From Platanthera guangdongensis (Eukaryota; Streptophyta; Magnoliopsida; Asparagales; Orchidaceae), in the NCBI GenBank assembly GCA_039583875.1, contig CM077155.1, forward strand, positions 10,267,516 to 10,331,515: a stretch of 64,000 nucleotides of DNA. Reading direction: 5' to 3'. A program made the position numbers and the translations under genes. Below the pieces are notes generated by a model. The model did not search any database. It saw nothing but the letters and a program-made list of their open reading frames with translations, and had not been told where the DNA came from. The number at the start of each line of letters is the position of its first letter. Positions within the stretch are counted from its first letter, which is position 1. This document shows, piece by piece, positions 33,208 through 44,369 of the stretch.

Positions 33208-34160
33208 TCAGTAGCTCCCGTAACCTTGCACCTGATCCCTCTGATAGCATCTACGAAGAAATGTACAAGACATAGTCCTCACCCTGCATATCATGGACCA
33301 TGAGGGAACCCTCCACCATCTCCCAAAAGGAGCCATGCTTCCCTCTGCCTTCTTCTTCAGCTTTAACCTCCACTCATGCATCATAGGAGTATCACCAAAT
33401 ACCTTGGGCACAAAGGTACAAGCCTCATTACCTCTGAGAGAAGTCACCTCTTCAGCCTTAGTTTCAACCACCTCCTTGATTCTAGTGGGGTCGTCACAAC
33501 CAGAAGAAACTTGCTCGACCTGAGGGCTAGCAAAGAAACACGGAATCAAGCCCTCCGTATTCCCTTCATTATATTGAGCTGGTGGATTACTGATCCTCTT
33601 CGATCTCTGAAGAACCGGATCACGGCTAACCACCTCCGCTGCTTCTAAACCAGCTCCGTTCCCGGGCAAACCCAGAAAAATGCTCCCCTTGCTTCCTGAA
33701 CAAGACGCGTCCACACTGGAACCCGAAGTACCTGGGGCAATGCTCCCCCTGCTACCTGAACCAAAAGACTCCCCTCTTGAAAAATAATTGCCTGGAACAT
33801 CGCTCCCCCTACTTCCTGAACCTGAAGCCACCGCCTTCGAGCCAAAAGTACCTGGAGCATCGCTCCCCTACTTCTTGACCCTGACGTCTTTGCCCCGGAG
33901 CTAGAACAACCTGGAGCTCCTAGTGACTCAAGCAGCTCCACCTGAACCTTAGCAGCAGCCTCCTTCAACCCACCATCTGACCTGCTCATCTCTAGCTCCA
34001 CACAAGAGCTATCCTAATATAGTATCAACTCATTGAATACAATGTCTCTCGACATGATGAGTCTCTTCGTCGCTGGATCCATACACCTCCATCTTCTCAT
34101 CTGCTCATCATACCCAACAAAGACTAGCTTCGTCTTGAGGGCACCCGGACAGTGTATGTA
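33208..34160 (-). pseudogene. Element E pol remnant: integrase C-terminus, linker and RT start
   Basis: Reading on the minus strand from 34160: KTKLVFVGYDE-type and SRDIVF motifs (integrase C-terminal region), then a serine/glycine-rich linker made of four imperfect repeats of about 60 bp (33660-33900, GSGSRGS), then RSKRISNPPAQY and the first part of RT (FVPKVFGDTP, LKLKKKAEG). The frame then jumps to a few terminal residues and the polypurine tract. The catalytic part of RT and all of RNase H are absent. One or more frameshifts separate the pieces. The comparable region of F (57730-57950) keeps the same motif order. Confidence 0.78.
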
Positions 34161-34498
34161 TGTTGGGTATTGTATCCACAATCACCTGGATTTGAGGAAG
34201 CCACCTGTCAAGCTAAGATGAATTCACAATGTATTTGATGAAACCTCTTAAGTTATGCTTGCAGTTATTCCACGCTAAGTGCACACCAATGTCAGGGTGC
34301 AGTAGGTCAATATACACGGGTCTGCAAGACGTAATCCCTCGTTGAGCAGATCAGTGTGTTGGCCTACGTGTACTCTCTCTCTATTGGAGTGCACTTACTT
34401 TCAAGTACAGGGCCGTGTTTATGCAAGAGAAGACAAGGAGCAAGGATGGGTCAAGGAGCAGCTCTTGGGTGGAAAGACGAAAATTCGTCCAAGTATAA

Positions 34499-34813
34499 TT
34501 CGACGAGAATCACCAAGTGATTCTCGCCGATTCGGCGAGAATCACTAGTGATTCTCGCCGAATATTCGAGAATCATTAGTGATTCTCGTCGACTCTTTCC
34601 GGCTACCTCAAAACGGTGCCAAGTAAGATTCGGCAAGAATCACTAATGATTCTCGCCGAACCCATCGCTGAGCAGATCATGAATACCGAGTTATATTCGT
34701 TGAGAATCAACAAGTGATTCGTCGAGAATCACTAGTGATTCTCGACGAATCGTCGAGAATCACTAATTGATTCTCGCCGATTCGTCGAGAATCACCTGCG
34801 ATTCTCGACGAAT
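34499..34813. repeat. Palindromic GATTCTCGCCGA array of the C 5' LTR
   Basis: Alternating orientations of TCGNCGAGAATCAC. One perfect palindrome of about 30 bp is centred on actagt at about 34546, formed by a TCGGCGAGAATC arm and its exact reverse complement. The partner array in the 3' LTR is at 41668-41985. Confidence 0.9.
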
Positions 34814-34933
34814 TTTACTTGGCGATTTCTTGGGATGCTGCTGGACCGGATTCTGCCGCTGGACTAGTTTGAACCGGATTTCGGGGTTCTACGTGTGGGA
34901 CCCACAACGGTCATATTGTATGTGTCTACAGTG

Positions 34934-34941
34934 TATAAATA
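34934..34941 (+). promoter_or_regulatory. TATA box of the C 5' LTR
   Basis: TATAAATA within gtgtataaatacatg, about 120 bp after the palindromic array. Likely promoter of element C. The 3' LTR copy is at 42115-42122. Confidence 0.8.
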
Positions 34942-35751
34942 CATGGGTATTTTTTTGAACAGTAAAAAAAGAAGAAAACCGAAACATGCGAGACGCGACG
35001 TGACCTAGATCGCCGTTTCCGCTCCGCCGCCGCCACCGTCGCTCGCGCCAAGTTGTTCGCCGGTAGATCGTGGTTTCGCCTAGATCCTCCTGCAACAGAA
35101 GACTAGCTAAGCTCAGCGTCTCACGAGTCTAACCGGAGATCTCTTGTCTCTCGATTTGTAGATCGGGAAAACCTTCCCCATCCGAATCGATCGAGACGAT
35201 TGATCCTAGTGTGACCGTTGGTAGAACTAGCTTGCTTCGCTACGAAGTTTGGATCTCTAAAGTACAGCAGCCGCACATCGTCGTCGCCGCCGCTCCCGTG
35301 AACCTAGCCGCCGCCCTTCTTGCCGCCGCCGGTTCCGGGGAGATCCTCTCCAAGAGAGACCAAGGTTGTGGACTCTTTGTAGACTTCAAGATCACGTCGT
35401 CAACAAAGAGGGACACCGTAGTCTCCACACGTAGTTTGTATTTCTTGTACATTCTATTTTACTTTTGTTGTAAAGGAACGTTTGTTCCTAGTTGTAAGGG
35501 TTGGGTGCAACCAGGTTTGTGGGAGTGTTGACTCCTATGTGTGGAAGGGTTCCTTCCGATAGTGCAGGGATTGGATTTCAATCCTGTTGGAGAAGAGACC
35601 GAGTCGTCCCTGGTTGGGAGATAGGTCGAAGGGGGAAAGGGGATGTACCCAAGTCGGGGAACCACTATAAATAGCTTGTGTACTCTATTGTGCTGTGTTG
35701 TTTTATTTTCGTGTGTAGGTGCAATTTAAATTCCGCAAAAGCGCTGCACGT

Positions 35752-35776
35752 CACCTATTCCCCCCCCCCCTAGGTG
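35752..35776 (+). other. CACCTA-C(n)-TAGGTG hairpin near the end of the C 5' LTR
   Basis: Arms CACCTA (35752-35757) and TAGGTG (35771-35776) around 11 C and two T. In the 3' LTR the arms are at 42921-42926 and 42945-42950 with a longer C run. Confidence 0.75.
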
Positions 35777-35806
35777 AAGCTAGTTGACACTAGGTGGACT
35801 TTCAAG

Positions 35807-35822
35807 TGGTATCAAAGCGAGG
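35807..35822 (+). other. Element C primer-binding site
   Basis: TGGTATCAAAGCGAGG begins two bases after the LTR. It matches the initiator tRNA-Met 3' end with A in place of one G. Confidence 0.85.
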
Positions 35823-35878
35823 TTACTCATCAAAAAGGTTAACACCTTGAGTAGAATCCTGCCACCAGTGTCAGAAGC

Positions 35879-37450
35879 ATGGAGCTGGATTATGAGATAT
35901 CGCCACTCAAACTCCCCGCATGCACAAACGATTATTATCCCATCTGGAGGATGAGAGTGTCGTATCACTTGGATGCTATCGATCCTCGAGCATCCTTCAT
36001 CCTGGAAGAGGGTCCGTTTATTCCCATGAAGACCTCCGACTCTGGAATCCAAGTGCCCATGTGCATTGTTGAGATGTCAGAGACGGAACTTTCATTATTT
36101 AAATTGGACCAGAGGATTCGTCAAATTCTCATGGATATCTGGTCTGGAGCTTCTCGCTCTAGATTGGAAAAATGTAGGACGGCTAAATCTATGTGGGAGA
36201 TGATCTCAGAGCTGATGGGCGGGGTCAGAGAAAGCTGGAATATGCTGTCAACCAGAGGATGAAGCTTATGTGGGGGTCCTCACCTCTGAAGATGAAGGCA
36301 AGGATTTCTCGGACAGCATCAGAGCTCTAGTGTCCGTGTCTGAGACTGAAGAGGCCAGTGAGGAAAGCAGCTCTGATGAGGATGACACTATGGTCACTGG
36401 CTCGAATGACAATAACACTGAAGAGCAGGTAACTTCTTCATCCTGCCCTATCTCTTTTGAACTTTCTGAAGACAGGAACTGCTTTCCTCCAGAAGATTCT
36501 GATTCTCTGAAGAGAGCCCTTCAGTCAAGCAACCTACTTGTTGAGGAGCAAGCTCAAGAGATTGCTCGACTGAAGATCTTGTTGGTTCTCCAATTGGCGT
36601 CCAACAAGTTCAAGGACTCCAAAATCTCAGCTCTAGAGAGTAGTCTAGAAAATGAGAAAAGAATAGTATCAAACTTTTCCAAAGTTGATGCTATAAAGAG
36701 AAAGCAAGAAAATGGGTGGATCTCCCGGATTATCAATTCGTGGAGAAATGGGGAAACGGTATTCCGACCCCCCACTCCAAGCAGGAAGGCAACTCATCAT
36801 GCCTTCAGGTATGACCACAGGAATACTCATGGTCACTGCAAGGGTGATCTGTCCCCATGTGGAGACACCCGGAGTGTAAGGGCGTCGTGGCCACCCATGA
36901 GAGAATACCTAAGGCTCAGTCTGAGCCCTTTGTATTCACTGCCACTGCCTCAACTCGGTGTGAATCTGCATGTCCCAGCTCACAGAAGACTTCTCACCAC
37001 CCGAGGACACATGATAGGGAGGATAGAAGTCATGGTGTAAGTTTTCATGGGGCCTCAGGAAGGGGGATGCCTGAAAGAAAGGCACCACCTTCCAGGCCTC
37101 ATGACGCTCACAACATGCATTCCTTCCACCCTTCCACGTGTCACGATGGAAGAGGAAATTTTGTGAGGCGATCATGCTCTATCCTGTTTAGACCTAGGAC
37201 CGTGACTACCTTAGTCACTAGATCAGGTCGGAAACGGCGATAGAACATTCACCCATGTTGGTGCTGTGGCAAAGTGGGACACTTTGCCATCGATTGTTGG
37301 CACAACCCCTCTGTGCCAAAGGCAAGGGCTGATCCACATTCACGGGACAGAGGTAGTCTTCCTGGCAGGTTTTCTGAAGGAAGGCAGTCGAGTGCTTATG
37401 CTAACAGGAACCTAAGACCCAATATGATTTGGGTTCCTAAGGTAAAGTAA
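35879..37450 (+). pseudogene. Element C gag, internally deleted
   Basis: The start at 35879 (MELDYEISPLKLPACTND) lies 56 bp after the primer site. Residues 1-125 are the N-terminal half of the copia gag/UBN2 domain (SYHLDAIDPRASFILEEGPF, TAKSMWEMI). The domain is cut near 36245 and the frame shifts. What follows is the Ser/Glu-rich segment and a coiled coil (SLKRALQSSNLLVEEQAQEI), after which the frame breaks again near 36700. The CCHC knuckle CWCCGKVGHFAIDC is intact at 37256-37297, and the frame ends with MIWVPKVK and TAA (37448-37450). Compared with gag of A, the centre of the domain is missing. The product could not be a normal capsid protein as it stands. Confidence 0.85.
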
Positions 37451-38234
<784 letters not shown>

Positions 38235-38640
38235 CGTGGTCTCCCGCCGAACTCATCTTTATGTATATTAGAATCCCGCCGACCCTTCACCTTCCATAAG
38301 AATCCCGCCGAAGGAGCAAACTCTACGAATCCCGCCAAACTTCGCAGGAAACACGCCAAATCACACTAGGTTTCTACCGCCGACTCTTCCCATTCCCACC
38401 GACTCGCGGAAGCACGCCGAATCTCGCCGACTCTCTCCGCAGGGGACTCTCTCCTTCTCCGCCGGAAACTCGCCGAGGGGAAACTCACCGACTCCCGCAA
38501 GACTCACCGCCGTAGGGGAAACTCACCTGAAGGGCAACTCGCCGACTCCCGCAGGAAAGCTCGCCGAATCGGTCTCCATCGAAGGTCTCCCGCAAGAATC
38601 CCGCCGAAGCTCTCACCGACGATCTCTCCCAGTTTCGATT
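38235..38640. repeat. Element C pre-ORF2 array of CCGCCGA / CTCGCCGA motifs
   Basis: About 20 or more copies of cccgccgaa, ctcgccgact and close variants lie between the spacer and ORF2. The core CGCCGA with a preceding TCTC or TCCC is the same core as in the C LTR motif (GATTCTCGCCGA), but the inverted pairing is lost. A TATA-like gtatattag lies at about 38265. Confidence 0.8.
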
Positions 38641-38774
38641 CTTCTCCGCTCGAACTAACTCACCGTCTACACCGTTAGGTATCCCCTCACCCTCACTTGG
38701 ACTTGATCACTAGTATCGCTTCCTTTTTGATTTTTGATTAAGCGTAGAATAGGGCTTCTCTCCTTAGATCTGCA

Positions 38775-41070
38775 ATGGCTCCAAGGACAACTGCTGGGTT
38801 GGTCACTGGTTGCGAGCTTGTTCGAACTGGGTTCTCTCACGCCTCTGACGAATTCAGAAACATCATTCTGATGCTGGAAGAGGCTGGGCTATCATTCATC
38901 TTGGAGCACCCGTGCAAAATCCTGGACAAAGAGGTGCTGGAGTTCTTCGCTACCGCAAGACTCCGGAATGGCGACTCTCTAATCAAAAGCAAGGTGGCTG
39001 GGGCAAAGGTCAAGATGTCTGCCAGCAAGCTGACCCGCTTCCTGCAGCTCTCTAGCTCAGAGCACGAGGACTATCTTGAGGAAGAAGACAAAAGCAGGAC
39101 TCTCTTATTCTGTGGTCTCCCACGAGGAACTCGGTCGATCAAGCGCAAGGATATGAATGAAGAAGGGAAGCTTCTGTCTGACATAATTGGAAAGGTACTC
39201 ATCTGCAAGCCAGGATCTCATGACCATATCTCTGCGGATATGTTCAAGATCCTAGTGGCCATTGTCTGCCGTAAAAGGTTCAACTGGGGGGGCGTTGCTG
39301 TTCGAGAAGATAAAGGACACCTTGAGCTCTCCGAGTTTTGGCCGAATCATAAGTCTGTATCTAAATCAGCTAAATGGAGACAAGTTTGACATGAGTAAAG
39401 GTGTTCCTCTACACTACTTGAAGAAGATGGACTCAAGTGTGTTTGACCGATGGGAGAGGCGTATTGTGCAGACTGCTGTGGAAGAACAACAGGGAGTATC
39501 TCCAGCAGTCACCCCCAGAGAAATTCCTGATACTTTGACTGCAGGAATCGAGGGGGAGCCTCTACCCCCTCATACTGATGTAGTATCTGACATCTCCCAG
39601 CTGGCCAGAGATGCTGTGGCAGATCTACACGAAGAAAGTGAACTTGTGCTGGAGCATGGGGAGGCCCCGAACCGAAACGATCAAGGAGCCGAAGCTACTG
39701 TACTGGAAACTGCTGACAAAGAGTTGGAAGAGGCTGCTGGTGAAGATGATTTCATGGATGATGACGGAGAGGAAGACGGGAATGAGGGACATGAAGCATT
39801 GGAGGCTCCGGATCTCTTTGAACCTCCATCTGACAAGCATGCACTAGTGGAGGGGGAGTCAGCAAAATCTACAGAGGCCGCCAGCATTCCCCCATTAGAG
39901 ACTGTGCTTATATCCAGCACTACAGATGCGTCTGCTGAAGAGCAAGGCCAAGAAGTGCCTCCGGCTCTTCCATTATGAGATGAGCTAGCCACTTACAATG
40001 TAAATGTCATTCAGGGCATAGTGAATGAACTTAAAGCCTCCTTTGATAAAGCTCAGAATAAACTGCTGAAAAGGATTAAGACATCTGAAAATCTCATGCT
40101 CAAGAATATGGTGGAGATCAATCATAAACTTGACGCGATGGAGAAGAAATTTGAAGCAAAGTATACCGAGGCCGGCCAAGCTGTCACACTTCTTATGGCC
40201 GGATTGAAAAAGAACACTGATACTCTTGCTGTAGTAAATCAAAATGCTCATGTTGTAGCAAACAACATTCAAAAGTTTGACGGTAATATGGTCACTCTCA
40301 ACGCCAATCAGCAGGCCTTGGTCACTGAATTCTCCCGGACCACCAAGCATATTGATGACTCCCTGCACTCCTATGCAAACTTCATCGCTGTCGAAGCCAA
40401 AAAGGGGGAGAAGGACTACATAGCTAAGATGGCTGAGCTCCGAGAAGTCATGATCAATAACTTCGAACAATCAAACAAATACGTCTATGACAGCAGCTGG
40501 TGGATGCTCCACCAGGCGTTAGGCGTCGCCTTGCCTGAAAATCCTGCGGATATTCATGCTCCTGAGACATCTACAGCCGCTGAGGGAGTAAGTGCTGCTG
40601 AGGGAATAAGTGCAAGTGCTGCAGATGTTCCCATAAGTGAAGCTGATGCTAGGTCTATTTCCAAAGCTAAACTGAGGAGCATGTTTGACCAAGAGGCCCT
40701 AGCAAAAGCCAGGGGCAAGAGAAAAGCTCAGGAAGGGACCTCCAAGGAGACACTAGCTGAGAAGAGAATCAGAATGAGTGAGGAGGAAGTACGAAATGAA
40801 AAGTGGAGTCCAGTTTCAAAGAACATCATCTTGGACACCTTCTGGCTACAAGAAAAAGGAGAACTCAATCGAAACGAAGTATACAGCCAGTATGAGTGGG
40901 AAATGCACACAACGTATGAAGCAAAACGAAACATCTTCTTCAGAAACAACACGGATGCAGATAAAGTTCCTCCTCCCAGATACTATCCGAAGCCTAAAGA
41001 GTATATGGAGAGGCAAAGGAAGAAGTATTTGGCGCAAAAATTCAAGGATGACTTAGCTAAGGAAAAATAG
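38775..41070 (+). pseudogene. Element C accessory ORF2, nearly complete
   Basis: About 765 codons with two defects: an extra G in a G-run near 39295 and a TGA at 39976-39978, after which the same frame continues. N-terminal domain (residues 1-210): LEHPCKILDKEVLEFF, MNEEGKLLSDIIGKVLICK, IKDTLSSPSFGRIISLYL. An acidic middle follows, then a long coiled-coil region (NELKASFDKAQNKLLKRI; NNIQKFDGNMV). A basic stretch (ARGKRKAQ) comes next, and the C-terminal EKWSPVSKNIIL and RYYPKPKEYMERQRKK. No signal peptide or membrane helix is visible. The start is supported by the matching start in B. It is the best-preserved coding region of C although pol is gone. The function is unknown. Confidence 0.85.
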
Positions 41071-41331
41071 TCAACAACTTTTTAGCTTGTCATTTTCTCT
41101 TAAGAACATTTAATGCTTATTGTTATTATATGAACAATTCTGAGATTATATGTGTATATATATATATATATATTGGTATATATATTTGAATTTGTGAATG
41201 ACTCAAGTCTTGATCTGTTTGCTTATATTCTCTTGTGTTGCATGTTTAGATTCTGAATGCTATTTTTATTATTTGATTGGTGTTATTCATCTTAGCTAGT
41301 AGGGTTTTGGCTTCGTCAAATAGGGGGAGAT
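41071..41331 (+). other. Element C 3' untranslated region and polypurine tract
   Basis: AT-rich, with a short TA microsatellite at about 41152-41174. The tract AAATAGGGGGAGAT (41317-41331 region) ends at the TGTTGGG of the 3' LTR. Confidence 0.8.
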
Positions 41332-42978
41332 TGTTGGGTATTGTATACACAATCACCGGGATTTGAGGAAGCCACCTGTCAAGCTAAGATGAATTCACAA
41401 TGTATTTGATGAAACCTCTTAAGTTATGCTTGCAGTTATTCCATGCTAAGTGCACACCAATGTCAGGGTGCAGTAGGTCAATATACACGGGTCTGCACGA
41501 CGTAATCCCTCCTTGAGCAGATCAGTGTGTTGTCCTACGTGTACTCTCTCTCTATTGGAGTGCACTTACTTTCAAGTACAGGGCCGTGTTTATGCAAGAG
41601 AAGACAAGGAGCAAGGATGGGTCAAGGAGCAGCTCTTGTGTGGAAAGACGAAAATTCGTCCAAGTATAATTCGACGAGAATCACCAAGTGATTCTCGCCG
41701 ATTTGGCGAGAATCACTAGTGATTCTCGCGGAATCGTCGAGAATCATTAGTGATTCTCATCGACTCTTTCTGGCTACCTCAAAACGGTGCCAAGTAAGAT
41801 TCGGCGAGAATCACTAATGATTCTCGCCGAACCCATCGCTGAGCAGATCATGAATACCGAGTTATTTTCGTTGAGAATCAACAAGTGATTCGTCGAGAAT
41901 CACTAGTGATTCTGGACGAATCGTCAAGAATCACTAACTGATTCTCGCCGATTCGTCGAGAATCACCTGCGATTCTCGACGAATTTTACTTGGCGATTTC
42001 TTGGGATGCTGCTGGACCGGATTCTGCTGCTGGACTAGCTTGAACCGGATTTCGGGGTTCTACGTGTGGGACCCACAACGGTCATATTATATGTGTCTAT
42101 AGTGTATAAATACATGGGTATTTTTTGAACAGTAAAAAAGAAGAAAACCGAAACACGCGAGACGCGACGTGACCTAGATCGCCGTTTCCACTCCGCCACC
42201 GCCACCGCCGCTCGCGCCAAGTTGTTCGTCGGTAGATCGTGGTTTCGCCTAGATCCTCCTGCGACAGAAGCCTAGCTAAGCTCAGCGTCTCACGGGTCTA
42301 ACCGGAGATCTCTTGTCTCTCGATTTGTAGATCGGGAAAACCTTCCCCATCCGAATCGATCGAGACGATTGATCCTAGTGTGACCGTTGGTAGACTTAGC
42401 TTGCTTCGCTACGAAGTTTGGATCTCTAAAGTACAGCAGCCGCACATCGTCGTCGCCGCCGCTCCCGTGAACCTAGCCGCCGCCCTTCTTGTCGCCGCCG
42501 GTTCCGGGGAGATCCTCTCCAAGAGAGACCAAGGTTGTGGACTCTTTGTAGACTTCAAGATCATGTCGTCAACAAAGAGGGACACCGTAGTCTCCACACG
42601 TAGTTTGTATTTCTTGTACATTCTATTTTACTTTTGTTGTAAAGGAACGTTGGTTCCTAGTTGTAAGGGTTGGGTGCAACCCGGTTTGTGGGAGTGTTGA
42701 CTCCTATGTGTGGAAGGGTTCCTTCCAATAGTGCAGGGATTGGATTTCAATCCTGTTGGAGAAGAGACCGAGTCATCCCTGGTTGGGAGATAGGTCGAAG
42801 GGGGAAAGTGGATGTACCCAAGTCGGGGAACCACTATAAATAGCTTGTGTACTCTGTTGTGCTGTGTTGTTTTATTTTCGTGTGTAGGTACAATTTAAAT
42901 TCCGCAAAAGCGCTGCACGTCACCTATTCCCCCCCCCCCCCCCATAGGTGAAGCTAGTTGACACTAGGTGGACTTTCA
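41332..42978 (+). repeat. Element C 3' LTR
   Basis: 1647 bp, with array 41668-41985, TATA box 42115-42122 and poly-C hairpin 42921-42950. It differs from the 5' LTR by scattered substitutions and the length of the C run. It is followed by the ATGTA duplication and the rest of the E integrase. Confidence 0.95.
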
Positions 42979-42983
42979 ATGTA

Positions 42984-43800
42984 GCAAGTAGAACCAAACA
43001 CCCTTAGGTGATTCACACTAGGCTTCACTCCGAACATCAGCTCATAAGAAGTCTTCACATAAATAGGACTAAGAGGCATCCGATTGATGACATGAGCACC
43101 ACAGGACATCCCTTCCGCCCAAGGGGCCTTAGGAACGCCTTTACTCTAAAACCAACACTTGCAGGTCTCTGTTAACCAATGGATCATCCGAGCTGCAATA
43201 CTGCCTTGTTGCGAAGTATGTCCACAAGAAAGCTCCTTTCGGATCCCTTGCTTCCTGCAAAAGTTTGAGAACTCGGTTGAGCCAAACTCACCACCGATGC
43301 TTGTCCTCAACTTCTTGATCCTCAGGCCAAGCTGGCCTTCCACAAGCTTCTTGAACTCCACAAACAAGCGCATCATGTTGGACTTCTTCTTCATGAAGTA
43401 TACCCAAGTATACCTTGAATAGTCATCAACCAATATCAGCATGAACCTGCTGCCTCCAAGACTGGCGATGGCGGTCGGTCCAACCAAGGCACAATGGACA
43501 ACTTCCAATGGTGCTTTACCTCTGGATTATGCCTTATCAACCATGAAACGATAAGCTTCACTTTGCTGACATCCCGCATACCTCTGACCATCGCCATAGG
43601 ATGACAATCTAGGCAATCCTCTTACGAGTCTTCTTTTTGCCATTGCTTTCAGCTTGTTCATCCCTACATGCCCTAGTCTTTCATGTCAGATAGCTGCACT
43701 ATCTCGTACCTTCATCCTATTAGCACCAGAACTTGTTGAAGACCCAACAAAGTTCTTCTCCTTGCCTTCAATATGAGCTACGTTCGCCGAGAGCAAGGTA
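42984..43800 (-). pseudogene. Element E GAG-pre-integrase and integrase remnant
   Basis: On the minus strand: a HERLGHVGMNKLKAMAKRRLVRGLPRL block (pre-integrase) after an in-frame stop, then the integrase core SRFMLILVDDYSRYTWVYFMKKKS. All three catalytic acidic positions are changed: HCALVGP for the usual HxDLxGP, RTSIGGEF for RTDNGGEF, and IAARMIH for VAERKNR. The region continues as YELMFGVKPSVNHLRVFGSTCY up to the insertion point of C at 42979. The protease that should precede it is missing: the zinc knuckle runs directly into pre-integrase sequence. Confidence 0.85.
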
Positions 43801-44344
43801 ACCTTGCACTCCTTCCTGAGATGACCATGCTGCTTGCATTTATAACACCTTGGTCCTTCCTTCATCTTCCCATCATGCTTAGGAGCAACACCCCTCTCTT
43901 GTTAATATGAGGTAGAAGGACCATCCTCTGCAACAACCTTCACCTCCTTCTTGAATACCCATCAAGGGATGTCCAAACCTCTGCAGCTGATCGACATCCA
44001 CTGATGTGATCCAAGAGCTCCGATGAGATCACCTGCTTGAGAATAGACTCCGCTTTCACATTTGTCTCCTTCCAAGCTCTCATCTCTTCATCATTGCTAG
44101 CAGTAGCCTCTTGTCTTTCTGCTCCGCATACAACCTCCCAAAGGTCCTCGCCAAGAAGAAAGCTCCCCATACAAGACTTCCACCTATCAAAGTTCATCTC
44201 AGTAAGGAGATCAACTCCAAGACAACTTGCATCTTCCACTGCCATGGTTCTACCACTGGTTCCCTCTTCAAGGAGTAACAACCACTTCAGTTGATCGCTG
44301 CTTATCCACTCCAATCCAGCTACGAGACCAAGTTCACTGCTCAA
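43801..44344 (-). pseudogene. Element E gag, truncated
   Basis: The open frame 44344-43940 includes MNFDRWKSCMGSFLLGEDLWEVV and ILKQVISSELLDHISGCRSAAEVW, matching the first third of copia gag and the F gag (59808-60093). The likely start is the internal MAVEDASCLGVDLL (about 44245), by comparison with F. After 43940 the gag centre is missing, and the next recognisable feature is the zinc knuckle CYKCKQHGHLRKEC at 43806-43847. Confidence 0.8.
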
Positions 44345-44353
44345 ACAACTGAA

Positions 44354-44369
44354 CCTGCCTCTGATACCA
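44354..44369 (-). other. Element E primer-binding site
   Basis: TGGTATCAGAGGCAGG on the minus strand, directly adjoining the 5' LTR. Complementary to initiator tRNA-Met. Confidence 0.9.

Larger units (their letters stand above)
34161..35804 (+). repeat. Element C 5' LTR
   Basis: 1644 bp, TGTTGGG...GACTTTCA. It contains the palindromic array (34499-34813), TATA box (34934-34941) and poly-C hairpin (35752-35776). Confidence 0.95.
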
